Origin: Chitinophaga pinensis
GTDB taxonomy: Bacteria > Bacteroidota > Bacteroidia > Chitinophagales > Chitinophagaceae
Direction: 5' to 3'
DNA: 15,804 nt
Assembly (NCBI GenBank): GCA_945866165.1
Contig: CAMBGO010000032.1
Coordinates: 1-15,804, forward strand
The notes beneath the pieces were generated by a model, which saw only the letters and a list, made by a program, of their open reading frames with translations, did not search any database and was not told the DNA's origin. Positions 1-8,900 of this stretch are shown here, piece by piece. Position 1 is the stretch's first letter. The number at the start of each line of letters is the position of its first letter. Made by a program: the position numbers and the translations under genes.

Positions 1-140
1 CATGCCCTCTTGTCTCGGGGGTGAGGATAACAGGATAAACGTAGTGTAGAGCCGTCTCGCAAGAGGCGACCAGGGTCGACCACTGAACTTTGCGCTACAG
101 CTAACTGCCTCGTGGAGGTTCGATCCCTCCCCCTACAGCA
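1..140 (+). ncRNA. 3' end of a structured RNA with a tRNA-like T-arm, possibly tmRNA
   Basis: The window opens inside a structured RNA. A perfect T-arm is visible: stem GGAGG (114-118), loop TTCGATC (119-125), stem CCTCC (126-130), then CCCTACA like a 3' acceptor strand. Upstream, TGTAGAGC (45-52) pairs with GCGCTACA (92-99) with one mismatch. That helix encloses a six-pair hairpin, CGTCTC/GAGGCG, with a GCAA tetraloop (53-68). No cloverleaf D-arm or anticodon arm fits in the preceding 75 bases, so an ordinary tRNA is unlikely. The string ATAAACGTAG near 36-45 resembles the stretch before the last helix of tmRNA, which makes the 3' end of ssrA the best guess. Against it, the 3' strand does not show the G-U wobble position expected for alanine charging, and the tail reads GCA rather than CCA. 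The 5' part lies outside the window. Confidence 0.4.
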
Positions 141-142
141 AT

Positions 143-176
143 AAAAAGCCCATAATCAATTTTTTATGGGCTTTTT
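143..176. terminator. Intrinsic terminator, probably bidirectional
   Basis: AAAAAGCCCATAA (143-155) pairs perfectly with TTATGGGCTTTTT (164-176) around an 8-base loop. On the plus strand the stem ends in a T run directly after the structured RNA, the classic Rho-independent layout. The A run at the start of the stem gives a T run on the minus strand as well, so it could also stop transcripts leaving the minus-strand gene that ends at 308. Confidence 0.85.
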
Positions 177-307
177 GATTTTGGTGAAGTTTCACTACGC
201 ATTTAGTGTAACTGGAGCTGAAATCTGGGCAAGTTTACGGATATGATTCACCAAATTACAATACCATTTTGTCCAAAAATTAAGGGGTCGATACAACAGC
301 AGCAATA
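177..307. repeat. Gene-free spacer with a 9-bp inverted repeat
   Basis: Between the terminator and the stop codon of the first minus-strand gene I see no supportable gene. The only structure is an inverted repeat, TTTGGTGAA (180-188) against TTCACCAAA (247-255), separated by 58 bases. Its spacing is too wide for a normal terminator. It could be incidental or a remnant of a recombination site. Confidence 0.3.
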
Positions 308-2362
308 CTATTTTGACCATGAAATGACGCTTATCTCAAAAGGAGGAACTATAACTTCAACTTCTGAAACCCCATCTTTTTTTCTTACAAAATTTAATTT
401 TTTTGATGTGATTAGTTCTTTACATTTTAAGAATTGGCTAGATACTGAGCGCGCCATAATTTTACCCTTCCAAACTTGGTCACTATTATTAGAGATAATG
501 ACATTAAAAAATTGATCACTTTTGGTTGTAAGAAATTCAACAGGCAATCCTTCAATTTTTACTGGTTGGATGTCAGAAATCATTTTATCGAATAATTGTA
601 ATGCGGCATTACTAATATCCTGAGTTGCCCCTTCAAACCATGGAACCATAAATGAAATGAGTTTGCCTTTCCCATATTTTTTTTCAATTATTAACGGGTG
701 CCCACTCGAAGTAGTTGCTAAAGACTTTGCATCTTTTGTAAGCATTGAACGAAAGTATCGAAAAGGTTCATTGACCATTTTATTGTTATAAAACGACCAA
801 GCATTCCCAACTCGCAAAACAGGCTCAATTTCTGCGCCAATAAAGTTAGTATGTTCAGGCGTCAAAACACCAGCGGCACAAATAACAGTGGCTCCGTTTT
901 CCATCGCGTGTTGTAGTTTTTGCATCATGGATCCATCCAGTATTATTTGATCTAACAACACAATCACTTTGTAAGCATCTAAAGTACTTTTATCGACCTC
1001 CGTGGTAAAAATATCAAAGATATCTCCCCAACGCGAATTCCCCATTGGGCGATGGTTGGATGTTTCGATTTGATTCATTTCTAGTATCTTTTGGGCATAA
1101 TTTTTATGATCATATTGCCCGAAATTTACAGGGTATTCTGCTTGATAAAGGTTTTCAGCAGAAGGAGCAAACTCCTTAGAAATACTTGATAAAGCAAAGG
1201 AAGGAATAGGCGGATTTTCCGATTTATATTTACCGAAAGGAAAAGGATCCATATAAAAATTACTTCCAGGAAAGGCCAAAGAAAAAAAACCGTCTAAGGC
1301 TTTCTGACCTTGTCTATAGGGTATATTTGCATAATTCCAAACGGTATTTTTAGTTTGCCAGTAAGGAGGTGTAATCCAGCCATGGTCCTCCGGAAGAATA
1401 ATGGCAACAGGCACATCAGGTACCCCCCTTTCATGTGTTTTAATAAATTTCCCAAAATCATCCATGCATTTAACAAATGCAGTTGGTTGGGCATTTGTTT
1501 TATCAAAAAAAAGTTCACTTCCCTCTATTCGAAAGTGTTCGGCCCCCGAGAACCAAGAAACATATAAATGGCGTTTATGATAAAGATTCGGAAGATTTTG
1601 AACACACCCATTGATGGCGCCCCACCATAGCGATAAATCAACACCCCACATTTTTCTATATTGGCGAGCCGCACCTCTAAAAAATGATACTCCAGTTTGT
1701 AAATCATCTACATCGTCATTGGCACGTTCAATAGATAAAAGAGCAATCTCGGGTTGTTTAGCTAATATATGTGCAGTGTTGGCAAACCCAGCTACGGCCC
1801 AACGTGGAATTTTATCCTGATTTTGAGTGGCCTGAATAGATTTTCGAAAGTATTTCGCAGTTATTTCATAAGCTTCCTTATGTGTAGCAGGCTTCATAGA
1901 AAAAAATTCCTGCGTCAGGCCCACTCCGCAGGATTCGTCTTCAAGAATATGTTGCCAAACAAATTTTCCACCCGTTGCTTTGTTGAAATTATTTACAGTT
2001 AAACCGACATCAGGTATTGCTCTATTTTTTTGAGCATAATATCTTTGTACGGTTTCAGGATGTGAAAGTTGATAAAGAACGATATTTAATCCTTTGGCTT
2101 GTAATGCTGAAATAGTTGATACGGGAACATCATGTAATAATTCAACACCCCAAGTATAACCCCCTTTAATAATCCAATCTAACAATGGCAAATCTGCTTC
2201 TGATGGCCGCCATCCAAAAACAATTCGGCAGGTATCTTTTTTTTTATCTGTAACCGCTTTTTGAAACAATAACGGCGGTTTTAAATTAATTGTTTGTCCA
2301 AAAATAACTTTTTGAGAGGTTAAAAGAACGAATAAAAATGAAAAAATAATGGACGGTTTCAT
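308..2362 (-). CDS. Secreted glycoside hydrolase-like protein with GH42-like layout
   Basis: This 684-residue protein starts with a hydrophobic signal peptide (about 1-22, ending near FGQ), so it is exported to the periplasm or beyond. Residues about 45-300 read like a (beta/alpha)8 barrel, with acidic residues in LEDES (E141-E143) and in GAEHFRIEGSE (E275, E280) that could form a catalytic pair. Residues about 440-590 resemble the flavodoxin/GATase-like trimerisation domain of GH42 enzymes, including a buried strand VIVLLDQIIL and the loop YGKGKLISF. About 600-684 look like a beta-sandwich tail. It is the last gene of the PUL and starts one base after the stop of the upstream lipoprotein gene, which suggests coupled translation. 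I do not recognise a specific family; the hydrolase role is inferred from layout and context, and the substrate is unknown. Confidence 0.6.
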   Translation of the reverse strand: MKPSIIFSFLFVLLTSQKVIFGQTINLKPPLLFQKAVTDKKKDTCRIVFGWRPSEADLPLLDWIIKGGYTWGVELLHDVPVSTISALQAKGLNIVLYQLSHPETVQRYYAQKNRAIPDVGLTVNNFNKATGGKFVWQHILEDESCGVGLTQEFFSMKPATHKEAYEITAKYFRKSIQATQNQDKIPRWAVAGFANTAHILAKQPEIALLSIERANDDVDDLQTGVSFFRGAARQYRKMWGVDLSLWWGAINGCVQNLPNLYHKRHLYVSWFSGAEHFRIEGSELFFDKTNAQPTAFVKCMDDFGKFIKTHERGVPDVPVAIILPEDHGWITPPYWQTKNTVWNYANIPYRQGQKALDGFFSLAFPGSNFYMDPFPFGKYKSENPPIPSFALSSISKEFAPSAENLYQAEYPVNFGQYDHKNYAQKILEMNQIETSNHRPMGNSRWGDIFDIFTTEVDKSTLDAYKVIVLLDQIILDGSMMQKLQHAMENGATVICAAGVLTPEHTNFIGAEIEPVLRVGNAWSFYNNKMVNEPFRYFRSMLTKDAKSLATTSSGHPLIIEKKYGKGKLISFMVPWFEGATQDISNAALQLFDKMISDIQPVKIEGLPVEFLTTKSDQFFNVIISNNSDQVWKGKIMARSVSSQFLKCKELITSKKLNFVRKKDGVSEVEVIVPPFEISVISWSK

Positions 2363-2363
2363 A

Positions 2364-3665
2364 TTACTTTTTCCATGTATAAATCAACGCATCCCCTGGT
2401 TTAATATTAATATGTTGTTCAGCATTTACGGTAGCCCCAGTTTTGAGAATTCTTTTAACATTCGAATCCACTTCAACAAAAGTATCTGCATTTTTTTCAA
2501 AATCCCTGTTAACAACCACTAAGTAATTATCCCCATTTTTGCTCAATAAGGCCATCAATACTGGGATAGATGTCTGTATTTTTTTTATTTGTGAAGGAAG
2601 CGTTACTGGTTCCTTCGAACTGGTTGTAACACTTACCGCAGGATCATCTTTTTGATAATTATAATGTCTCGTCCATTCTACATTTGCATTAGCAAAAACA
2701 AAAGAAAGATTTTTAATTTCGTTATTAATATTGCGTAGTTGGGTATAGAATAATGTGGTATCTCCATTTGCATTTACGGGTGTATTAACGTAATCATCTG
2801 TGCCTTTTGGAACACTATATGTAAAATATTCAATTCCTTGAGCCCCATAAGCAAGATTTACAAAAACTTGTGCTCTCAAATTAGCTACTGTTGCGGCGGG
2901 ATATTTAAGATGCTGAGCCGTCACGGCAAATCCCCACCACTTTTTTCCTATTTTTTTAGCATGGTTTGCTTCAATTTCTGTGGCTAAAAACCAGCTATTA
3001 TATACGCCTGGTGCTATACTATAAGGCCAAGTTGGATAATAATCAAAAGATAAAATTTTTCTGTTTATACCGGCATCAAGATATTGAATATCTTCTAGAG
3101 GAATATAATTATTGGTGATATATAGGATATGATCTTCATTAGGATCCAATGCCCTTACTGCCTTTCCATGGGCTATAGCTTCGTCAATGGTACCAGTAAA
3201 ATTATTTTTATTTCGCTGCGGTTCATCCATAATAGAATAACCTAAAAGTGCTGGATGATTTTTAAAACGCAGTATTGTTTGCGCAAGTTTAGGATGATTT
3301 GGATCTGTCTCTGAACTATGTATTATTGTTTTTATGCCAACCTCTTGACTAAAATTTAATACTTGTTCTAATTGATCCGCATTTTGATAATAATTGTAAT
3401 TAATAGTTAATCCACAATTTTTGAAATCATCAAATCGCTTTTTGGTTAACTGATCATATTGAACTCCGCACCAAGCAATGCGCTCTATTTGCTCCCCTAA
3501 AACATTAATAGGAGATGTCCCAAAAAGATCATCGGACATAACTAAAGGCGTTGGCTTGATAATTTCAACATCTTTGATTATTTTGTTACAACTTAATGAA
3601 ATTCCTAAAAAGAATGAAAAAATTAAAAAACTCGTACAATTAATTTTTTTTTGAAAAAGATACAT
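2364..3665 (-). CDS. Lipoprotein with TIM-barrel glycosidase features
   Basis: The 433-residue product has a lipoprotein signal with the lipid-attached cysteine at C26 (ISLSCNK), so it probably sits on the outer membrane. Residues about 60-290 look like a clan GH-A style barrel. The strand end GYSIMDEP (D147-E148-P149) fits the position of an acid/base glutamate. AYGAQGIEYFTY carries E279, about 130 residues later, where a nucleophile is expected in retaining enzymes of this fold. Residues about 340-433 are beta-rich with an ending (GDALIYTW) typical of the C-terminal sandwich of such enzymes. It lies 157 bases downstream of susD, with a strong hairpin between, and one base upstream of the next gene. 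It may act at the cell surface with SusC/SusD. The exact GH family and substrate are not recognisable; a catalytically inactive glycan-binding homologue is possible. Confidence 0.6.
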   Translation of the reverse strand: MYLFQKKINCTSFLIFSFFLGISLSCNKIIKDVEIIKPTPLVMSDDLFGTSPINVLGEQIERIAWCGVQYDQLTKKRFDDFKNCGLTINYNYYQNADQLEQVLNFSQEVGIKTIIHSSETDPNHPKLAQTILRFKNHPALLGYSIMDEPQRNKNNFTGTIDEAIAHGKAVRALDPNEDHILYITNNYIPLEDIQYLDAGINRKILSFDYYPTWPYSIAPGVYNSWFLATEIEANHAKKIGKKWWGFAVTAQHLKYPAATVANLRAQVFVNLAYGAQGIEYFTYSVPKGTDDYVNTPVNANGDTTLFYTQLRNINNEIKNLSFVFANANVEWTRHYNYQKDDPAVSVTTSSKEPVTLPSQIKKIQTSIPVLMALLSKNGDNYLVVVNRDFEKNADTFVEVDSNVKRILKTGATVNAEQHINIKPGDALIYTWKK

Positions 3666-3766
3666 ATCATTAATAGATTTATGAAGAAATTTAATTTTCT
3701 AAGTCAAATTTTAAAACAATTAAACTTCTCATAATTTAGGAAAAGAGTTTGCACTTAATTATTCGA

Positions 3767-3808
3767 ATGGGCAGAAAAATATACACAACTGCAGTATTTT
3801 TCTGCCCA
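3767..3808. promoter_or_regulatory. Strong stem-loop between susD and the hydrolase genes
   Basis: GGGCAGAAAAATA (3769-3781) and TATTTTTCTGCCC (3795-3807) form a perfect 13-bp stem, extended by one T-A pair, around a 13-base loop that itself holds CTGCAG. It begins about 15 bases after the susD stop codon in transcript order. No T run follows it on the minus strand, so it is not a textbook terminator. It more likely blunts 3' decay of the susCD message or partly attenuates readthrough into the two hydrolase genes. Confidence 0.65.
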
Positions 3809-3822
3809 ATAATTATTCAAAA

Positions 3823-5889
3823 CTAGTAATACCCCGGATTTTGTTCCTCTGAAATAGCACCAGGATTCCTTAAACGATCGATATGTGTTTGAGGAATTGG
3901 ACGCAATAAATATTTCCCACTTCCAGCAGCAACATTCGTTCTTGTGTCTTGTAAAGGATGAAATTTAACTACATACTCAATTAGTTTTTCACAACGAACG
4001 AGATCCACCCATCTATTCAGTTCTCCCGATAACTCACGTTCCCGCTCATCTAGAAAAAATCCCACTGTTTTATCTATTGAGTTAATGTCATTTGCTACAA
4101 TTTTCATATTAGCAGACATATCGCCTGATGCTCTGCCTCCATGCACTTCCATAACTTGCCATGGCCTTAATTCAGTATTTTTCCAAGCAGCTCTTTCTCT
4201 TACCATGTTGGTACGAGCAACAGCTAAATCATATTTGCCTGCTCGAGCATACCCCTCAGCAGCAATAAGATAGGTTTCAGCCAAACGTACAAGCACAATG
4301 TCCTTTGTTGACCTTGTAGCAGAAGGGTTATTATCAAAGGTTGCAGTACTATTATATCGCTCGTTATCAGCATATTTTAATAGACTTGGAATATAAGCGG
4401 TACGATCTTCAATTCGCAGTTCCCCAAAATCATCCTGTTGTTGAAGAGTAAATACGAAATACCTTTTCTTATACTTATTCTTAATTTGTGCAATTGATAA
4501 TCTTTCGGGAGTAAAAGACGCACAGGTATCATTTAAAGCAAACCGTTTTTGACCTGGTACAAAAGAAGTATTTAAACCCCAGTTATACGTATTGTTGTCT
4601 GCAGGATTGGTATTTTGCCAAGAGTAAGCACTAGCCGATCTCGAAGCAAAATGAGTAAAGCGAAATGTTTTATACATTCTCGAATCATACCTATTGTTGT
4701 CTTTTATAGTATTTAAATCTGCGTTTACCCCTTCATGAGTGGTTGGGCTATATCCAAAAACGTCAAAAGCATGCGGAGTAGGATTGGTATAAACCCAGCG
4801 ACCCAAAAGATAGTTTCTGCTCGTACTGAGCCCATCAAAATTAATTTTTTGATACCCTGAAGCGCACCAAGCAAACCTCGCATTTTCATTTCCTCTATCA
4901 ATTGGAAAAGTGCCTTCATTAGACATAAAACCTGCTTCATCATCTCCAAATCCATTCAATTCAAAGTTCTTAGAATATTTAATCACCCATATTCTCTCTT
5001 TGCTTGATTGTGCAGAACGATCTGGAGTCATTGAATAAGCATTGTTAAAATCATACACCTTTACAAAGTCTGTTTCCAAAGCGAAAAGACCAGAATTAAT
5101 CACTACATCTGCAAAGTAGGCAGCACTATCAGCATCTGTAGAAAGATATCCTCTTCGAGTTTTTTCTTTAGCTGAAGTAGCACTAGCCCTTTCAAGATAG
5201 GTTTTAGCGAGAAAATGCTGCGCTGCTTGTTTACTCAATCTTCCATATTCTACAGTATTAAAATCCTTCATCAACGATTGGGCACTTCTGAAATCATTAA
5301 TAATTTGTTTATAAACTTCAGCAGCGGATTCCCTTTTGATTTCATCAGGAGCTTCATCAGATGCTTTTAGTGGCATTGGAATACCACCAAACTGTTCAGT
5401 AAGTAACAACAAACTATATGCTCTAAAAAAATATCCTTCTCCAAGCGCCTGGTTGTAATCAGCCGACTTCTTATAAAGTGTTTCTTTTGTTACGGATGGC
5501 AAATTGGTAAGAAGAACATTTGCACTGTAAAGCATTCTATAATTAACTTCCCAAAATACCTTAACCGTTGTTGCATCTTGCGAATTAATTGCAGTAGAAT
5601 AATTATCAAAAGCTTGATTTGAGGTATTATTATTTCCTGCTACCCCCCACCAAGTATCTGTTCCATATTGGTTCATCCTTAAAAAAGCCTGCGTAGCACC
5701 TGAACCTTGCCACCTCATTCTAGAATACATTGAGTTAACAAGCGCATTAATACCATTTTCAGTAGTATAGTATTCTGAAGACACTTTAGAAATTACTGGT
5801 TCTACCAAGAATTTTTTACAACTCTGCAAAAAACAAATAGCTAAAATAATTAAAATAGACTGTACAAGTTTTGTAAAAGAAATTTTCAT
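3823..5889 (-). CDS. susD: SusD/RagB family outer-membrane glycan-binding lipoprotein
   Basis: SusD proteins cap the SusC transporter at the cell surface and capture the glycan. This 688-residue product has a lipobox with the modified cysteine at C24 (FLQSCKK). The TPR-like helical segment VRLAETYLIAAEGYARAG and the motif LDERERELSGELNRWVDLVR are hallmarks of the family. The ending LRPIPQTHIDR then EEQNPGY is the canonical SusD/RagB C-terminus. It is somewhat longer than many members. It follows susC by 26 bases, so the two are almost certainly one transcript. The ATG at 5889 directly precedes the basic n-region MKISFTK and is the natural start. The ligand cannot be read from the sequence. 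Confidence 0.96.
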   Translation of the reverse strand: MKISFTKLVQSILIILAICFLQSCKKFLVEPVISKVSSEYYTTENGINALVNSMYSRMRWQGSGATQAFLRMNQYGTDTWWGVAGNNNTSNQAFDNYSTAINSQDATTVKVFWEVNYRMLYSANVLLTNLPSVTKETLYKKSADYNQALGEGYFFRAYSLLLLTEQFGGIPMPLKASDEAPDEIKRESAAEVYKQIINDFRSAQSLMKDFNTVEYGRLSKQAAQHFLAKTYLERASATSAKEKTRRGYLSTDADSAAYFADVVINSGLFALETDFVKVYDFNNAYSMTPDRSAQSSKERIWVIKYSKNFELNGFGDDEAGFMSNEGTFPIDRGNENARFAWCASGYQKINFDGLSTSRNYLLGRWVYTNPTPHAFDVFGYSPTTHEGVNADLNTIKDNNRYDSRMYKTFRFTHFASRSASAYSWQNTNPADNNTYNWGLNTSFVPGQKRFALNDTCASFTPERLSIAQIKNKYKKRYFVFTLQQQDDFGELRIEDRTAYIPSLLKYADNERYNSTATFDNNPSATRSTKDIVLVRLAETYLIAAEGYARAGKYDLAVARTNMVRERAAWKNTELRPWQVMEVHGGRASGDMSANMKIVANDINSIDKTVGFFLDERERELSGELNRWVDLVRCEKLIEYVVKFHPLQDTRTNVAAGSGKYLLRPIPQTHIDRLRNPGAISEEQNPGYY

Positions 5890-5915
5890 GATTTTTACTT
5901 TTAAATTTTTACAGA

Positions 5916-8900
5916 TTAAAATCCAATAGATAAGCCTAATATGGTTGAAGTAGGTTGCGGAAAATCGCCAATACCTGTAGCATACTCAGGATCTGTACCA
6001 ATAAATCGCTTATTTTTCAATATCAAATTAGGATTTTGGACAGCGATGTATGCACTAAGCTTACTTAATCGCAGCTTACTTATCATTTTTGATGAAAAAT
6101 TATAGTTTAAATTGACATTTCTGAGTCTTAAATAGGAGCCATCAACAAATGCGATTGAATTGGTTTCAAATGGCTGACCAACTCTTAATCTTGGATAAGT
6201 TGCTGATGCATTTCCGGGGGTCCAGTAATTAATGACTGGTGCGTTATCCCTATCCGAATTCAAGGTTCCGTAATTCATGCCGATAATATTACCAACTTTA
6301 CCATAAAACATAAAAGTTAAATCAAGCCCTTTGTAGCTAAAAGTGTTTGTTATGGCTCCAATAAATTTAGGGCGAATTTGCCCCAGTATCATACGATCTG
6401 CAGCTGTAATTTTATCATCCCCATTTAAATCACGAACCAATACATCCCCATCTTTATATTTTAATATCCCTTCCGCCTTATTCTTTGTATCAATTATAGC
6501 CTGATCATTTTTATCCACAAGTGGGTCCATAATTTTTATATAGTCATAAAAATAAAGAACGTTTAATGGCTGCCCAATAAACCATCCGTTATCAATATCA
6601 TCCCCTATTTTATAAATTTTATCTATAGCTTCTTTATTGTAAGAGAAAGTAAAGTCGGTTGTCCATTTGAAATCTTTTTGTTTAATATTTATGGTTGACA
6701 ACAATAATTCAATCCCTTTATTTGAAGTTTGACCAATATTTTGAACAATATCCTCAAGTCCTGCTGCTGCAACAGGTAGTTTTCTTGGCATAATCAAGTC
6801 CGTAGTTTTGGATGAATAAACGTCTATCGTACCTGAGAGTGTACCTTTGAATAACTCAAAGTCAAGGCCGATATTAGATTGCCCTGTTTTTTCCCATCTT
6901 AATGTGGTATTCAAGGATCTTGGCGCATAACCAAAAAGTGGTATTTCATTACCCCCTAAAGTTTGTTGAAAAAGGTAGGCGGTTTTCCTAAGTGATCCAA
7001 GTGTTTGTCCAGGTGATACAGCAGAGTTGCCCGTTACACCATACCCTACGCGCAATTTTAACTGGTTGATAAATTCAATATCATTGATAAAATTTTCTTC
7101 ATTTAACTTCCATGCAAACGCAAAAGATGGAAAATAATCATATTTATTTCCTGTTGAAAATACAGATGACCCATCAATACGCAGTGAACCCGTTAGTAAG
7201 TATCTATTTAAATAACTATAGTTGAAACGACCAAGATAGGATTCCAAAGAAGAATTATTTAAGCCAGAAGAAACCCTTCTGTTATCAGGGTAACCTGCCA
7301 TATTATACCATTTCTGGTATGGAATTTCATTATTGTCTCCACCAACATATAAACCTTTATCTATAAAAGTTTGAAAACTATTTAAAACCGTTGCTGATAA
7401 AGAATGTTTTGGACCAAGTTCGGGTTTGTAATTAAGGATATTTTCCATCAAATAACTGTTGCTTGATGCAACTGAATAGTCTGCTCGATTAACCCCAATA
7501 CCTAATGAAGTTTTGTTACCAAGACCCCAAGAAGAATACTGCCCATTAAACTCCCCATCATTTGCAAAAGATCCATCATAAGAAGCTTGAAGTTTGTAAG
7601 AGAATCCTCTGCCCAGTTTAATGTTAGTAGTTAACGTTTCTAAAAATCTAGAAGTATTGGCATCTCTTGTTCGACCATCTTTATTTAAAAGTGGATTTAA
7701 AAAAGATCCAATCCCAGAATCATTACCAGGCAAAAAATTAATACTTCCATCTTCTAGATAAGGTTGTGTAATGGGTATTAGATTTAAGCTAACATTATTT
7801 CTTGCTCCAAAAGTACTATTACCATAACCCTTACTCGGATTTTGTGATACCACATTTGAGGATGAAAAAGTAACTGTCAACCAATTCTTAACCGCGTAAT
7901 CAATATTTGCACGAATACTATATCTTTTATATTCATCAAATATGCCAAAACCTTTATTTCCATAATACCCCCCTGCTATAAAGGTTCTAATATTTTTTTC
8001 ACCGCCAGTGAAACTCAGTTGATGATCTGTAACCAAGCCTTGACGAAAAAGAATATCTTGCCAATTCGTGCCGCTTAGTTTACTCGGATCATAAGTACCC
8101 CCAGCCCAAGCGGCGTCAATAATTGACCTAGTGTAAGGATCAAAAGGAATTACACCAACAGAACCATTTGAATAAGGCCTCATGTTTTTGTCTGCTGCAA
8201 GTTTAGGATTAATGGGGTCAGCATATAAACCTTGAGACCAATTAAACCATCTATTTCTTTGCAAGTATTGTGCTGGGTTCATATATGGTTGCAAATTGCC
8301 TGCATTCTGAAATGCAACTGATGAATTGTATTCAAATTTTCCAACAGAATTGTAATCACCTCTCTTTGTAGTTATTAAAACAACTCCATTTGCAGCTCTT
8401 GATCCATACACAGCAGTAGCTGAGGCATCTTTAAGTACTTCCAAACTCTCAATATCAGAAACAGGGAAATCGCTAAGATCCGCACCTGCGATTGGAACAC
8501 CGTCCACTACAAGTAACGGATTATTAGATGCTGTAATAGATCGTTTTCCTCTAATTAGTAAGGAAGATCCTCCCCCAGGCAAATTACTTTCAGAAACTAA
8601 AACACCGGAAACTTTTCCCAAAATAGCTTTTGCTGCATCATTTAATGCCATTCTAGACATATCTTTTTGTTTCACAGTTGCTACCGATCCTGTAAGATCT
8701 CTTCTCCTTGCAGTGCCATACCCAATTATTACCATCTCGTCTAAATTACTTACACTCTCTTTCATAATCACATTGATTACTTTTAAATCATTGATTTGAA
8801 TTTCTTGTTCCTCATAACCGATATAACTAAAAATTAAAGTTCCTTTTGAACCATCAAGTGAAATTTTATAATTACCATTATTGTCTGTTTTCACTATGTT

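Noticed and set aside
45..138. An ordinary tRNA gene ending at about 138
   Set aside because: The T-arm is good and TGTAG could pair with CTACA, but no D-arm with the GG pair and no 7-base anticodon loop fits between them.
243..515. A 90-codon plus-strand open frame
   Set aside because: It overlaps the 3' end of a convincing minus-strand gene antisense and has no recognisable motif or upstream signal.
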